Assembly: GCA_017525025.1 (NCBI GenBank)
Contig: JAFXUJ010000007.1
Location: 62,001-126,000, forward strand
Source of the DNA: Elusimicrobiaceae bacterium
Lineage (GTDB): Bacteria; Elusimicrobiota; Elusimicrobia; Elusimicrobiales; Elusimicrobiaceae
Length of the DNA: 64,000 nucleotides
Direction: 5' to 3'
Numbering within the stretch: the first letter of the stretch is position 1; each line of letters begins with the position of its first letter. A program made the position numbers and the translations under genes. Positions 9,327 to 18,063 of this stretch are shown here, piece after piece. Below the pieces are notes generated by a model. It was given only the letters and a program-made list of their open reading frames with translations. It did no database searches and was not told the DNA's origin.

Positions 9327-11243
9327 ATGAAAAAGAAACGCTTTCGCGGGTTATTTATCAATGCGGTGTTGGTATTGACGCTTATTTCGTTGGTGCCGCT
9401 TGTTTTTATCGGCATTCATTTAACACGCGTCAACAGCCGGATTTTGCAACATGAAATTTTCCAAAAACAACAAACAATTGCCAGCCGGTTAACTTCCTTA
9501 GTTCATTCCTATTTTACACACACTACGCAATATTTTGCTGTTTTTATAGATTTACATACCGACTTTGGCGGACACGCTTCCCTCAATGAGCAGGATTTGA
9601 TTTATTTACAACAAAAAGAGCCCGCGGCGGTGTATTTAGGTGTTTTGGATACGCAGGGGGATCCTGTTTTCTCCGTGGGGGAATCGGTTTTTCCGGATGG
9701 AGATAAAGCCTTTTTGCCGCAAATTTTGCATACCTGCGTGCGCCAACGTGAAGATTATATGGGCAACGCCCACTTTGTGCAAGGGCGCGGTTGGTTTATC
9801 CGGTTTGGTTTCCCCATCTATGAAATGTTGGAAAGGAAACAAGTTACCGGGGTGCTACTGGTAGATTTGAGTTTGACGGATTTAGGGCGCTTGTTATCCT
9901 CGGCATATCCGTTGGAAATGGAAGCCATTATTACAAGTGCTATGGATCAAGTGGTGGCTTACAACGGGGCGCCGGAAGGACTGGTGGAAGCCCCGTCACA
10001 AGAGCTAACCCAAACCGCACATGATTTGCAGATGCAATTAGGAAGTAAAAATACGGGGGAGGCAAAACTTTCTGACGGACGCCGGTGGTTGGTGGCTACG
10101 GCCGATGTATCTGTGCCGGATTGGAAAGTATATATAGCGCAACCGGCCAACCTCGCTTCTAAATTACTTTTTGAAAGTACTATTCATTCCGTCGGGAGTG
10201 TTTTGCGCATTATCCTAATTATGGGATTATTTATTTTAGGGGTAAGTTATTGGGTAATTGTCCCTATTTCCCGCCCGTTGGAACGTTTGCGCAAAGCGGC
10301 ATTGCGTTTGCGTGAAGGAGATGCAATTATCCGTCGGGAAGATGTGGAAATTCCGCAAAATGAAATCGGCGATTTGGCAGAAGTGTTTGTGGAAATGGCA
10401 GAAGTGCTCCATTTTCGTCGGCAGGAGCTTCTGTATGCCCAAAAGCAGCTTTCTATGTCCAATTTAGATTTGGAAAAACGGGTAGAAGAGCGAACACGCG
10501 AATTGAAAGAAACAACTAACGAATTGGTGAAAAAAGAACGGTTGGCCGCTATCGGGCAACTGGCGGCTATTATCAGCCACGAGATTCGCAACCCGTTGGC
10601 AGTTATCAGTAATGCTACGCGCTTAATTAAAATGTCGGTGCAATCTCCCGAACCGCGCGTCGTTAAGCAATTTAGTATTATTGAAACGGAAATTAAACAG
10701 GCCAACAGTATTATCAGTGAAGTTTTGGGTTATGCGCGTTCGCGTGATTTAATTTTAAGTTTGACGGATGTTAGCAGCTACGTGCATGATATTTTGGCTT
10801 CGTATCCGTTTGGTAGCGGTATTAAGGTCAAGGAAGAATTAGCTTCGCAACCGGCACGTATCAAAATAGATACGGAAGAAATGAAACAGGCCTTGCGCAA
10901 TTTGATTGCCAACGCGGTAGAATCCATGCAACAACAGGGGACGATAACGGTAGGCACGAAGGTCGGGCGTAAAGTAGTATGTATTTATGTAGCGGATACC
11001 GGCCCCGGCATACCGGAGGATATCCGCCAAAAAATGTTTACCCCGTTTTTTACCACCAAAGCCCGCGGTACAGGGTTGGGATTGGCGGTAGTGGGCAAAG
11101 CACTTGCCCGCCATTGCGGTAAAATGTTTATCACAAGCGAACCCGGTAAAGGTTCTTGTTTCCAAATTTATTTGAGGATTTATCAAAAAAAGGGAGATAC
11201 GCTATATGGAACAACCGATAAAAATCTTAGTGGTGGACGATGA
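9327..11243 (+). CDS. Membrane sensor histidine kinase
   Basis: The 638-aa protein has a membrane helix at 11-32, a large extracytoplasmic domain (about 33-290) that may be Cache-like, and a second helix at 290-313. A HAMP domain, a coiled coil (LDLEKRVEERTRELKETTNE) and the kinase core follow. His418 lies in SHEIRNPL, the N box is NLIANAVESM, and the G boxes are DTGPGIPEDI and GTGLGLAVVG. It should autophosphorylate and pass phosphate to a receiver, most simply one of the next two gene products. Its 3' end overlaps the next gene by 38 bp, so translation of the pair is likely coupled. Location inside the tad locus suggests control of pilus genes. Confidence 0.92.
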   Translation: MKKKRFRGLFINAVLVLTLISLVPLVFIGIHLTRVNSRILQHEIFQKQQTIASRLTSLVHSYFTHTTQYFAVFIDLHTDFGGHASLNEQDLIYLQQKEPAAVYLGVLDTQGDPVFSVGESVFPDGDKAFLPQILHTCVRQREDYMGNAHFVQGRGWFIRFGFPIYEMLERKQVTGVLLVDLSLTDLGRLLSSAYPLEMEAIITSAMDQVVAYNGAPEGLVEAPSQELTQTAHDLQMQLGSKNTGEAKLSDGRRWLVATADVSVPDWKVYIAQPANLASKLLFESTIHSVGSVLRIILIMGLFILGVSYWVIVPISRPLERLRKAALRLREGDAIIRREDVEIPQNEIGDLAEVFVEMAEVLHFRRQELLYAQKQLSMSNLDLEKRVEERTRELKETTNELVKKERLAAIGQLAAIISHEIRNPLAVISNATRLIKMSVQSPEPRVVKQFSIIETEIKQANSIISEVLGYARSRDLILSLTDVSSYVHDILASYPFGSGIKVKEELASQPARIKIDTEEMKQALRNLIANAVESMQQQGTITVGTKVGRKVVCIYVADTGPGIPEDIRQKMFTPFFTTKARGTGLGLAVVGKALARHCGKMFITSEPGKGSCFQIYLRIYQKKGDTLYGTTDKNLSGGR

Positions 11244-12324
11244 TAATAACTTGCGTGAAACCTTGGCTGATTTACTGGAAATTGAAGGTTATAAAGTTTA
11301 TCAGGCAGCTACTTCCGCAGAATGTTTAGAAATCTGCGCGAGTACATTTTTTAACGTCATTTTGATGGATTATAACTTGCCGGGGGAAAACGGCATGGAG
11401 TTGATCCGTAAAATCCGTTCGTTTAACAAAGATTCCCAAATTATTATGATTACGGCGTATGCTTCGCTCAATGCTATCATGGAAGCAATGCAGGAATCTG
11501 TATACGATTTCTTAATTAAACCGGTTGATTTTGATTATTTAAAACGCACCATCAACCGGGCCTTAGATAAATATTTCCTGGAAGAGAGCAACCGGCAACT
11601 TATGGCCCAGCTCAAAACGCGCAATGCGGACTTGGACCGACTTAACAACATGAAGTCTAAGTTCTTTTCTATCGTTTCACACGATTTATCTAATTCCTTA
11701 ATGACACTTAAAATGAGTTTTGACATGTTGCGCAAAAAAATGGAATTAAATGAAGAACAGCAAAAGAAAATCATGTTTATGGATGAATCTATCAGTCAAA
11801 TCGAACATTTAATTAAGGACCTGGTAGATTGGGCTGCGATTGAAAAAGGCAAACTGCGCATTGAGAAAACGCGCTTTGAATTAACGGAAAGTTTAAAAAA
11901 GACCGCCGAAATTTTTAAGGCCAAAGCCCTCAAACGAAATATTCAAGTTACGTTTGAAAGTTGCGGGTCCGTGCCTGTCTTTGCCGACGAAAAACGTATC
12001 CGGCAAGTAATCTCTAACTTGTTGGAAAATGCCGTCCGCCATACGCCGGAAAACGGAAATATTGCAATTGTTGTTAGCAAAATAGATGAAAAAAATGCTA
12101 AGGTATCGGTAACGGACTCTGGGGATGGTATTGCGCCGGATCAAGCTCCGTTGTTGTTTACCAGCTTTACCCAAGTGGGTGCCAAAGACCGTGTAGGTCG
12201 TTTGGGGCTGGGGTTGTCCATTGCTAAAGATATTATTATCAATCACGGCGGACGTATTTGGGCGCACAGCGAAGGACTCGGCAAAGGGGCCTCATTTAAT
12301 TTTACATTGCCGGTTGCAAACTGA
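11206..12324 (+). CDS. Receiver-histidine kinase hybrid without membrane segments
   Basis: This 372-aa soluble protein has an N-terminal receiver domain with Asp55 in ILMDYNLPGENG. A linker helix leads to a HisKA-like helix pair (His159 in IVSHDLSNSLMTLKM) and a HATPase domain with NLLENAVRHT, DSGDGIAPDQ and GRLGLGLSIA. A receiver in front of a kinase fits a relay protein that takes phosphate from the membrane kinase encoded just upstream, with which it overlaps by 38 bp. No output domain binds DNA, so the next gene (NarL type) is the likely final target. The start is supported by GGGAGAT 9 nt before the ATG. Confidence 0.9.
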   Translation: MEQPIKILVVDDDNNLRETLADLLEIEGYKVYQAATSAECLEICASTFFNVILMDYNLPGENGMELIRKIRSFNKDSQIIMITAYASLNAIMEAMQESVYDFLIKPVDFDYLKRTINRALDKYFLEESNRQLMAQLKTRNADLDRLNNMKSKFFSIVSHDLSNSLMTLKMSFDMLRKKMELNEEQQKKIMFMDESISQIEHLIKDLVDWAAIEKGKLRIEKTRFELTESLKKTAEIFKAKALKRNIQVTFESCGSVPVFADEKRIRQVISNLLENAVRHTPENGNIAIVVSKIDEKNAKVSVTDSGDGIAPDQAPLLFTSFTQVGAKDRVGRLGLGLSIAKDIIINHGGRIWAHSEGLGKGASFNFTLPVAN

Positions 12325-12349
12325 ATTTAAAAAACCAATGGAGTAAAAC

Positions 12350-13036
12350 ATGACTAAGAAAAAAATAACTGTACTGATAGCAGATGATCAAACTTTATTC
12401 CGGGAAGGAATTAAAGATGTTCTGTCTGGTGAGAGATGGATGGAAGTAGTGGGCGAAGCGGCCGACGGAATAGAAGCGGTTGCTAAAGCCAAAAAACTCA
12501 AACCGGATGTGGTATTGATGGATATTAAGCTTCCTAAGTTGGATGGTATCAATGCTACCCGTCAAATCCGCGAAGCTTGCCCGAGCGTCAATGTGCTTAT
12601 GTTGTCCAGCTTTGAAGATGAAGCCCATGTGTTGGATGCGATTCAAGCGGGGGCTAACGGCTATTTGTCCAAGATGCTTCCGGCAGCGGAACTTGTCAAT
12701 TCCATTAAAACCTTTACCAACGAAGGGCTGATGATTCCCCAACAACTTATGGGCAAATTGCTCCACGGCTTACGCAAGATGGGCGATGGGAATGCGCCTT
12801 CTCAATCTACGTTGACGAAAATGGAAATTAAGGTAATGGATTATTTGGGCAAAGGGCTTAGCAATAAGGAACTTGCCAAACAGCTTAACTGCAGTGTTAA
12901 AACAATTAAAAATCACTTAAACAGCGCTTTTCACAAATTAGGTGTCAGCAGCCGTACGGAAGCGGTGGTAAAAGCGATTGAAAAAGGGCTTATTTCTTCC
13001 GAAGGGTCTACCATCCCTGACGAAGAAGAGGAATAA
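12350..13036 (+). CDS. NarL/FixJ-type response regulator
   Basis: The 228-aa protein has a receiver domain (ADDQTLFREGIKDVL, Asp58 in VVLMDIKLPKLDG, Lys105 region YLSKMLP) and a LuxR-type helix-turn-helix at about 158-215. The helix-turn-helix contains TKMEIKVMDYLGKGLSNKELA and VKTIKNHLNSAFHKLGVSSR. It should bind DNA after phosphorylation. A short acidic tail (PDEEEE) ends it. It follows the two kinase genes by 25 nt and directly precedes the Flp pilin gene, so the pilin and the downstream cassette are the natural targets. That link is inference from gene order. Confidence 0.92.
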   Translation: MTKKKITVLIADDQTLFREGIKDVLSGERWMEVVGEAADGIEAVAKAKKLKPDVVLMDIKLPKLDGINATRQIREACPSVNVLMLSSFEDEAHVLDAIQAGANGYLSKMLPAAELVNSIKTFTNEGLMIPQQLMGKLLHGLRKMGDGNAPSQSTLTKMEIKVMDYLGKGLSNKELAKQLNCSVKTIKNHLNSAFHKLGVSSRTEAVVKAIEKGLISSEGSTIPDEEEE

Positions 13037-13045
13037 TACATATCT

Positions 13046-13216
13046 ATGTACAAGAGGGGTGCGAAGTGCCTGCGTGAGCGGCAGGGCCAAGCTACCGTGG
13101 AATATATTTTAATGTTGGCCACGATAGTAGTGGTGTTGTCGGCTTTTTTAACGGCGTTTCATACCGATATTGTACGTTTTTTCTTTACATTTATTGGCCA
13201 GTTGCTCATGAGTTAA
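13046..13216 (+). CDS. Flp-type pilin (56 aa)
   Basis: This short gene encodes 56 aa and fits the Flp class of type IVb pilins. A basic leader ending in Gly is followed by QATVEY and the hydrophobic stretch ILMLATIVVVLSAFLTAF. Cleavage after that Gly would place Glu at +5 and Tyr at +6 of the mature protein, the hallmark of Flp pilins. It is the probable main subunit of the pilus built by the upstream Tad machine. The ribosome site is weak: GAGG lies about 13 nt before the ATG. It lies 9 nt after the response regulator and 3 nt before the next gene. No prepilin peptidase (TadV/CpaA) is seen in this window. Confidence 0.88.
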   Translation: MYKRGAKCLRERQGQATVEYILMLATIVVVLSAFLTAFHTDIVRFFFTFIGQLLMS

Positions 13217-13219
13217 GTT

Positions 13220-14344
13220 ATGTTTACGCACCATTGGTTTTTTAGAAAATGGCAAGACCGCCGGGCACAGATTTTGTTGCCGGCGGTGCTTTTGGCGCCT
13301 ATTTTTATTTTGGTGATTTACTTACTGTTTGAAACGGCCAAAGTATCCATGACCAAAGTGCGCCAACAATTTGCCTTGGATAATGCTGCCTATTCGCAAG
13401 TTTCCGCCGCCAGTACGTATTTAAACGCGGTGGCCATGGTAAACGGGCCGCTCCCTTACCGTGTTTTACAATGGTACGGAACGGAAACCGAACCGTTAAG
13501 GCCCAGAAACGCGCAGGATCCGCCGTTAAGTATATTTGAACTTTTCTATAAAGGGGGCGGCGTACCCAGCATTGGCCCGGATTATGAAACGGGTATCAAC
13601 AAGCCCCCGGTGGCCGAATCTACGGATTGGGGATTAAAATATTACACGGGGGATGAGTTGGATAACGATGCTTCCCGTGAAGAATGGGAAAAAGAAAACC
13701 CCAAATTGCCCGATTCCACCGAAGAAATCCCGGTGATGAGTAGAAAACTGGTGGAAAATTATTATTTCCCGGGGACCAAAGAACTCGGGGTGCCGGTCAT
13801 CGTGCAATATCTGGAAACGTATGCGCGTACGGGCTCTATTTATAAATCACAGGATTATGTGTATAAAGAAGTCAGTAAAAATGCTTTCATGTTCCGCGAG
13901 GCATATTATTTAAACGTAAACGATTGTAAACGTTCGGAATGTGCGCGGCAAAGTGCTTCCCAACTGCGGCAGTATTTAGATTTAAAGACGAAACCCTTTG
14001 AATTGGACGCAATTAAATTTTATGTCTCAGAATCAAATGCCACGGGCACCTATCACGGTGGCGCGTATGATTTGCCGTTTAAAGCGACCGAATTATTGAA
14101 CGGGGACAAACTTTTCCAATTCGCATTTTTGGAACCGGCCAGCCGTAGTCGGTTGAAAGGGTTTTCGCGTGGGGTAATGCTCAAACAACCGTTTAAGTTG
14201 CCCCGTAACCATTTTAATATTAATTTAGAGCAAAAATATAAACCGTACGTACGTAACCGGGTAATCTTGTCTTGCCCGCGTGCCAGCAATAACTGCGTTT
14301 GGCCTAATCCGTTACCTAAATATACGGTTTCATTGGATCCGTAA
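13220..14344 (+). CDS. TadE/TadG-like minor pilin or pilus-associated protein
   Basis: The 374-aa protein has a short basic N-terminus (KWQDRRAQ) and one hydrophobic helix (ILLPAVLLAPIFILVIYLLFE, about residues 18-38). A long polar extracytoplasmic domain follows with four Cys, two near residue 235-240 and two near the end. The helix position and the sequence around RRAQ resemble TadE/TadG proteins, which carry an N-terminal pseudopilin-like segment. TadG proteins often have a vWA domain, which I do not see. It lies 3 nt after the Flp pilin and overlaps the next gene by 1 nt (TAATG), so this is one translational unit. The exact subfamily is uncertain. Confidence 0.68.
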   Translation: MFTHHWFFRKWQDRRAQILLPAVLLAPIFILVIYLLFETAKVSMTKVRQQFALDNAAYSQVSAASTYLNAVAMVNGPLPYRVLQWYGTETEPLRPRNAQDPPLSIFELFYKGGGVPSIGPDYETGINKPPVAESTDWGLKYYTGDELDNDASREEWEKENPKLPDSTEEIPVMSRKLVENYYFPGTKELGVPVIVQYLETYARTGSIYKSQDYVYKEVSKNAFMFREAYYLNVNDCKRSECARQSASQLRQYLDLKTKPFELDAIKFYVSESNATGTYHGGAYDLPFKATELLNGDKLFQFAFLEPASRSRLKGFSRGVMLKQPFKLPRNHFNINLEQKYKPYVRNRVILSCPRASNNCVWPNPLPKYTVSLDP

Positions 14345-14889
14345 TGAATAAACGTTTTTTTTATTTTCATTCACGCCGTGGGCAAGCCACTACCGAAGTG
14401 GTATTGCTGTTCCCGCTCATTGTAATTTTTATTTTATTTATTATTAAAATTTTCGGGCTTTTGGTACTCAGCCAAAAAATGGAAATTGCCGGATATTATG
14501 CCGCGAGGCGTTTCCAGTTGCAATCGCACGAAACGGATTATTACCAACGCACGTGGGATAAGCGTTTCTTGGAAAAAGACATCCAAGAAAAGGTGGAAAA
14601 TTATTTGGGCTTTGATAACCAGGGCATGCGTAAATTTTTAAGTCTTAACGAACTGAAAATGGATATTGCCCGTTCCGGTACCTGGACGAAGATTGTACTT
14701 ACTGCCCGCACCAAACCGCCAAACATTCGTTTTTTGTGCAACTACAATAAGGACCACGTTTGTGACCGCGATTCCAAGTGCTTAAAGGGGTATGCCTTCT
14801 TGTGCGAAACAGGGGGGGAAGTATCCGTCATTAAGTACGTAGGCAAAAACGAACGTCCCAACCCGTACCAACGCCCCGAAGGGAAATAA
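14344..14889 (+). CDS. TadE-like pseudopilin
   Basis: The 181-aa product begins with a short basic leader and RRGQATTEVVLLFPLIVIFILF, a TadE-type N-terminus: a Gly before Q-A-T-T-E with Glu at +5, then a membrane helix. Processing by a prepilin peptidase is plausible. The C-terminal part carries four Cys in a short stretch (FLCNYNKDHVCDRDSKCLKG plus one more), likely disulfides. It overlaps the previous gene by one base. This is the last gene with clear Tad homology; a promoter follows 60 nt downstream and starts the uncharacterised cassette. Confidence 0.8.
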   Translation: MNKRFFYFHSRRGQATTEVVLLFPLIVIFILFIIKIFGLLVLSQKMEIAGYYAARRFQLQSHETDYYQRTWDKRFLEKDIQEKVENYLGFDNQGMRKFLSLNELKMDIARSGTWTKIVLTARTKPPNIRFLCNYNKDHVCDRDSKCLKGYAFLCETGGEVSVIKYVGKNERPNPYQRPEGK

Positions 14890-14951
14890 GATTTACCCTT
14901 TTTGGGCGGCTCGCTTTACAAATAAATTTTGAAAGAGTGAAAAAATTCCTA

Positions 14952-14980
14952 TTGACAAATGGGGTTTTTCCACTTATACT
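14952..14980 (+). promoter_or_regulatory. Near-consensus sigma70 promoter for the 15079-21421 operon
   Basis: TTGACA (14952-14957), a 17-bp spacer and TATACT (14975-14980) form one of the best promoter matches in the window. A transcript would start near 14987 and have a leader of about 90 nt before the ATG at 15079. Confidence 0.82.
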
Positions 14981-14999
14981 TGTAGATAAGAGGAAGTGT

Positions 15000-15068
15000 A
15001 TGAACTCTGTGTTTGAGCGTTTCCCAAAGGGGAATGGGTCAACAAGAGTGATTTTTATTATGATGTAA
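15000..15068 (+). CDS. Possible 22-aa leader peptide upstream of the cassette
   Basis: Just downstream of the promoter an ATG at 15000 is preceded by AGAGGAAG at good spacing and opens a 22-codon frame ending in TAA at 15068, ten bases before the next ATG. The peptide (MNSVFERFPKGNGSTRVIFI then MM) shows no run of regulatory codons. A small hairpin (TTCCC-AAAG-GGGAA) lies inside. It may be a translated leader, or chance. Confidence 0.35.
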   Translation: MNSVFERFPKGNGSTRVIFIMM

Positions 15069-15078
15069 AGGGGTTTTT

Positions 15079-16521
15079 ATGTTTAAATTAAAACCGGGAA
15101 ATGTGTTCCAAAAGATGAATACTATGAACCGCAAACAAGCGTACACTTGGGGCGGTATCATTGTAGTTTGTTTTATCGCTTTGATTACTTTAGCATCCTT
15201 TATGGGAGATGCCGATGATGCCTCTTTTGACGGAATGGATGCCCGCGGGTACGATTTAGCCCAAATGCCATTCGTAAATGACGAAGCCGAACAGTATTTG
15301 TTAGCGGCTAAATATCCGGACATGCAAAATAATAACGCAACGGTTTTATATTCCGCGGCCGAGAAAGAAGCCCGACAAGAAGAAGATGCTGCCCGCGAAG
15401 CCGAAGAAGCCGATGAGGATGTGAGTTCGTATGTTTCTGCGCGTTCCCGGCGTAGTACGGGGGAAAACGACTCCTCCAATTATTCCCGGAGCAGAAACCG
15501 GGGAAGAGGGCGCACGGGAGGAACCGGCGGGCGCACGCAAGTGAATCAATTGAGCTCGGCTAACATGGGGCGCGCCAACGGAAGCGGTGTGAATAGTACG
15601 TTCGGCGCTCCGCGGGGCGATTTCTCCCCTTATAAAAGCCAAGAAAAAGGGAAGGAAACACCCGCCCAACTAAGAAACCAAGATGCTCGCAAAGCTTTGT
15701 ATCAAATGGCTCGCGGAAGCCAAGCCGCCGCCGGACTTAAAGACGGCAAAAGTGCTAACGCCAAAAGAGCCATGATGGGGGGCAATATTCAAGGCAGCGA
15801 AGCGTTTAGTGATAAAGGGGTAGACTTAGCCAAATTAGGTGGTTTAACCTTGGATACCAACGCTCCGATTACCTCTTCCGATTTGAGCAACCTGGACAAA
15901 GACGTCGCGGAAGGGGCCAAAAAAGCGGAAGACAAAAAAGATAAGGAAGATCAATCTTTAAAAGATAAACTGTTGGAACAGTTATATAGCGGTTTAATTA
16001 ACTTAGGCATGCAAGGGTTAGGCAATATGATGAACAAAGGGATTGATGCCATGTGGGAAGGCATTGCCGCTAACCGAGAAGGAAAAGCCTATGCCAACAA
16101 CGTCATTGAATCCATGAATGGAGTAACCCCAAGTCAATGTACCGATCCCGGTTGTCAGGCCATGGCGCGCGGATTTTTAGGAGATAATTATAACGCCTGG
16201 GCCAGCGGGGATTCTTCCTTTGGAGATTTTACGGAATCAAATGGTATAACTAAATATCAAATGCGTCATAATGCTTATGAGGCCGGTGGGTCTATGCCGT
16301 CCAGCATTTCTCCTACCAGAGGTACTGACGGCAACATCATGTATATCGGTGCCCCGGCGGATCCGCAAAACAATTTTGGAAATTCGTATCAAGAAGCCCG
16401 CGGAAGAGGATATTCCAATTATGTGGAACACCATTCCGGCAGCAGTGGGGTTGTGCCGGTAAAATGTAGCAACGGACAAACGGCAACTTACAATTCCCAA
16501 ACAGGGCAGTATGATTGTTAA
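15079..16521 (+). CDS. Uncharacterised anchored envelope protein A (Gly/Ser/Arg-rich)
   Basis: I do not recognise this 480-aa protein. A cytoplasmic N-terminus of about 22 residues precedes one membrane helix (TWGGIIVVCFIALITLASFM). The rest would be extracytoplasmic: an acidic alpha-helical stretch (EKEARQEEDAAREAEEADED), an Arg/Gly-rich region (NRGRGRTGGTGGRTQ), an Ala/Lys-rich region, and a short helical part with LLEQLYSGLINLGMQGLGNM. The C-terminal domain has four Cys and ends CSNGQTATYNSQTGQYDC. The ribosome site is AAGGGG. It is the first large gene of a cassette driven by a strong promoter. Neighbouring proteins share the anchor and low-complexity layout, so a structural surface role is my best guess. 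Confidence 0.75.
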   Translation: MFKLKPGNVFQKMNTMNRKQAYTWGGIIVVCFIALITLASFMGDADDASFDGMDARGYDLAQMPFVNDEAEQYLLAAKYPDMQNNNATVLYSAAEKEARQEEDAAREAEEADEDVSSYVSARSRRSTGENDSSNYSRSRNRGRGRTGGTGGRTQVNQLSSANMGRANGSGVNSTFGAPRGDFSPYKSQEKGKETPAQLRNQDARKALYQMARGSQAAAGLKDGKSANAKRAMMGGNIQGSEAFSDKGVDLAKLGGLTLDTNAPITSSDLSNLDKDVAEGAKKAEDKKDKEDQSLKDKLLEQLYSGLINLGMQGLGNMMNKGIDAMWEGIAANREGKAYANNVIESMNGVTPSQCTDPGCQAMARGFLGDNYNAWASGDSSFGDFTESNGITKYQMRHNAYEAGGSMPSSISPTRGTDGNIMYIGAPADPQNNFGNSYQEARGRGYSNYVEHHSGSSGVVPVKCSNGQTATYNSQTGQYDC

Positions 16522-16542
16522 TGGTTTTTAAGGGAGGGAATT

Positions 16543-18060
16543 ATGAATATCTTTAAATTCTTGAACAAAACGGGCAAAGTCGCACTTTCCGCCATGCAAG
16601 CCGTTGGCATAACGGCCGTGGTGGGGGCGGCCGGCGTGGGAGCGTGGCAGTATTTAAGCGGTCCCGCGGATGACAATAACGCTTTTAACCCGGCCCAATA
16701 TAACCCCGGGGAAGTGGTGTATGTATCGGGTGCCAATACGGGTGGTTATGCCAGCACCAACTACGGAAGCGGTGTGCCGGATTCTTCCGTGAGTGTATCT
16801 GCTCAAAATCTTAAACGCTTAGACCGCCAAGAACAGGCGGAACGGGCGGCGCGTGAAATGGAAGAAGAATCCTCCCAGTTTTATTCTTCCGGTGATTCCG
16901 GCCCCGGAGCATATCAAATGGGCGGTACGGAAGGGTTAGGTATGGGTGCCAATTATGTTGAAAATGCGAACTCGGATAGCAGCCCTATGGGTGCTATGCA
17001 GCAATCTATGGCGGGTATGCAAGCCATGATTAACCAGGCGCAACAACAAGTATCCGGCAAAGTAACCGATGGCACGCAACCGACCGGAAACGGAGCGAAC
17101 GCATTAGGAAGTGCCGCGCACAATTGGTCCCGCGGAACAGGTATTTCTGCCGGTGGCGGTAATGGGGGCGGATCGTCCTTTGCGTTACAAAATAGCGGAA
17201 AGAATAGAACCCGTGGAGGCCGTACCCGTGGCGGTATGGCGGCTGACGGACCGAATGCTTTAAACAATTTGCAAACGCAAGCGGCCGGAATGTTGGAAGG
17301 CCAGCGCATTCGCGGACGCTCCTCTTTTGGCTCTATGGATACGTTAGGGGCCAACCGGGACGCCAGTGTAGATAAAGGGCGTCGCGGTCGTAACGGCAAT
17401 AGTGATTTGGAATTTATCCAAAAGCGCTCGGCAGATGCTGCCGGCGATAGACACCGCTCTGTCAACGAAGGTTCGCGTGCTTTCTTGGCCAGCACACAAG
17501 TATCCGGCGGTATGCGTATCGCGGCGGAAAACTTTACCACGGGGCAAGGCCAAAGCTCTAAAGATTTTGACACCGACACCGAAGTACAGTTGCGCGGTCT
17601 GCGCACTTGGGGTGGTGATGTGGAGGCACGCGAAGCCCAACACGATGCGGATAGACAAGGTTTGTTATGGTTTACCGTCGGAACGGTAGTAGCCTCGTTG
17701 GCGCTTATGCTTACTATTTCGCTTACTAAGAATATTGCTCCTTATGGTTGGATTGCTGCCGTTGCTGCTACACTTGTATTAGCAGGGTTGTTGGTTGTGC
17801 TCGCCATAAAAATTGCCAAATACGCGGAATCGTGGGGCTGGGAAGGTATGACGATTGCCACTACGGTGGTTGCAGGAATCCTTGCGCTTGGAGCGGTAGC
17901 CGCCTGGACGTTTGGGCAGAGTTTCTTCTCTAAGATGGCTATGAAAGTAGCCAAGGCGTTTGGGTTAGGTGGAAAAATTGGAACAATCCTCTTAGGTGGA
18001 ACCAGTGCAGCGGGAGGCGTTGGAGCCGCCGTAGGGGGAGGCATGGATTTGAGGAAATAG
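16543..18060 (+). CDS. Uncharacterised envelope protein B (paralogue of D)
   Basis: The 505-aa product is of unknown family. It has an N-terminal helix (about 17-40) and a long Gly/Ser/Asn/Arg-rich region to about residue 360 with GTEGLGMGANYV and RTRGGRTRGGM. The block IQKRSADAAGDRHRSVNEGS..AFLAS follows, then a C-terminal module of three membrane helices (residues about 370-465) and a Gly-rich tail. The TEGLGMG motif, the KRSAD block and the multi-helix end recur in the protein encoded at 18351, so the two arose by duplication. The ribosome site is AGGGAGG. The low-complexity region would lie outside the inner membrane between two anchors. Confidence 0.75.
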   Translation: MNIFKFLNKTGKVALSAMQAVGITAVVGAAGVGAWQYLSGPADDNNAFNPAQYNPGEVVYVSGANTGGYASTNYGSGVPDSSVSVSAQNLKRLDRQEQAERAAREMEEESSQFYSSGDSGPGAYQMGGTEGLGMGANYVENANSDSSPMGAMQQSMAGMQAMINQAQQQVSGKVTDGTQPTGNGANALGSAAHNWSRGTGISAGGGNGGGSSFALQNSGKNRTRGGRTRGGMAADGPNALNNLQTQAAGMLEGQRIRGRSSFGSMDTLGANRDASVDKGRRGRNGNSDLEFIQKRSADAAGDRHRSVNEGSRAFLASTQVSGGMRIAAENFTTGQGQSSKDFDTDTEVQLRGLRTWGGDVEAREAQHDADRQGLLWFTVGTVVASLALMLTISLTKNIAPYGWIAAVAATLVLAGLLVVLAIKIAKYAESWGWEGMTIATTVVAGILALGAVAAWTFGQSFFSKMAMKVAKAFGLGGKIGTILLGGTSAAGGVGAAVGGGMDLRK

Positions 18061-18063
18061 CCT

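Noticed and set aside
13034-13045. Leaderless start for the Flp pilin (TAATAC, 6 nt, ATG)
   Set aside because: The hexamer matches the -10 consensus in only three positions and there is no -35; cotranscription with the regulator is simpler.
16953-17606. Long antisense frame (217 codons) opposite protein B
   Set aside because: It is Pro/Arg/Ser-rich, the usual shadow of a Gly/Ala/Arg-rich gene, with no start signal and a strong gene on the other strand.
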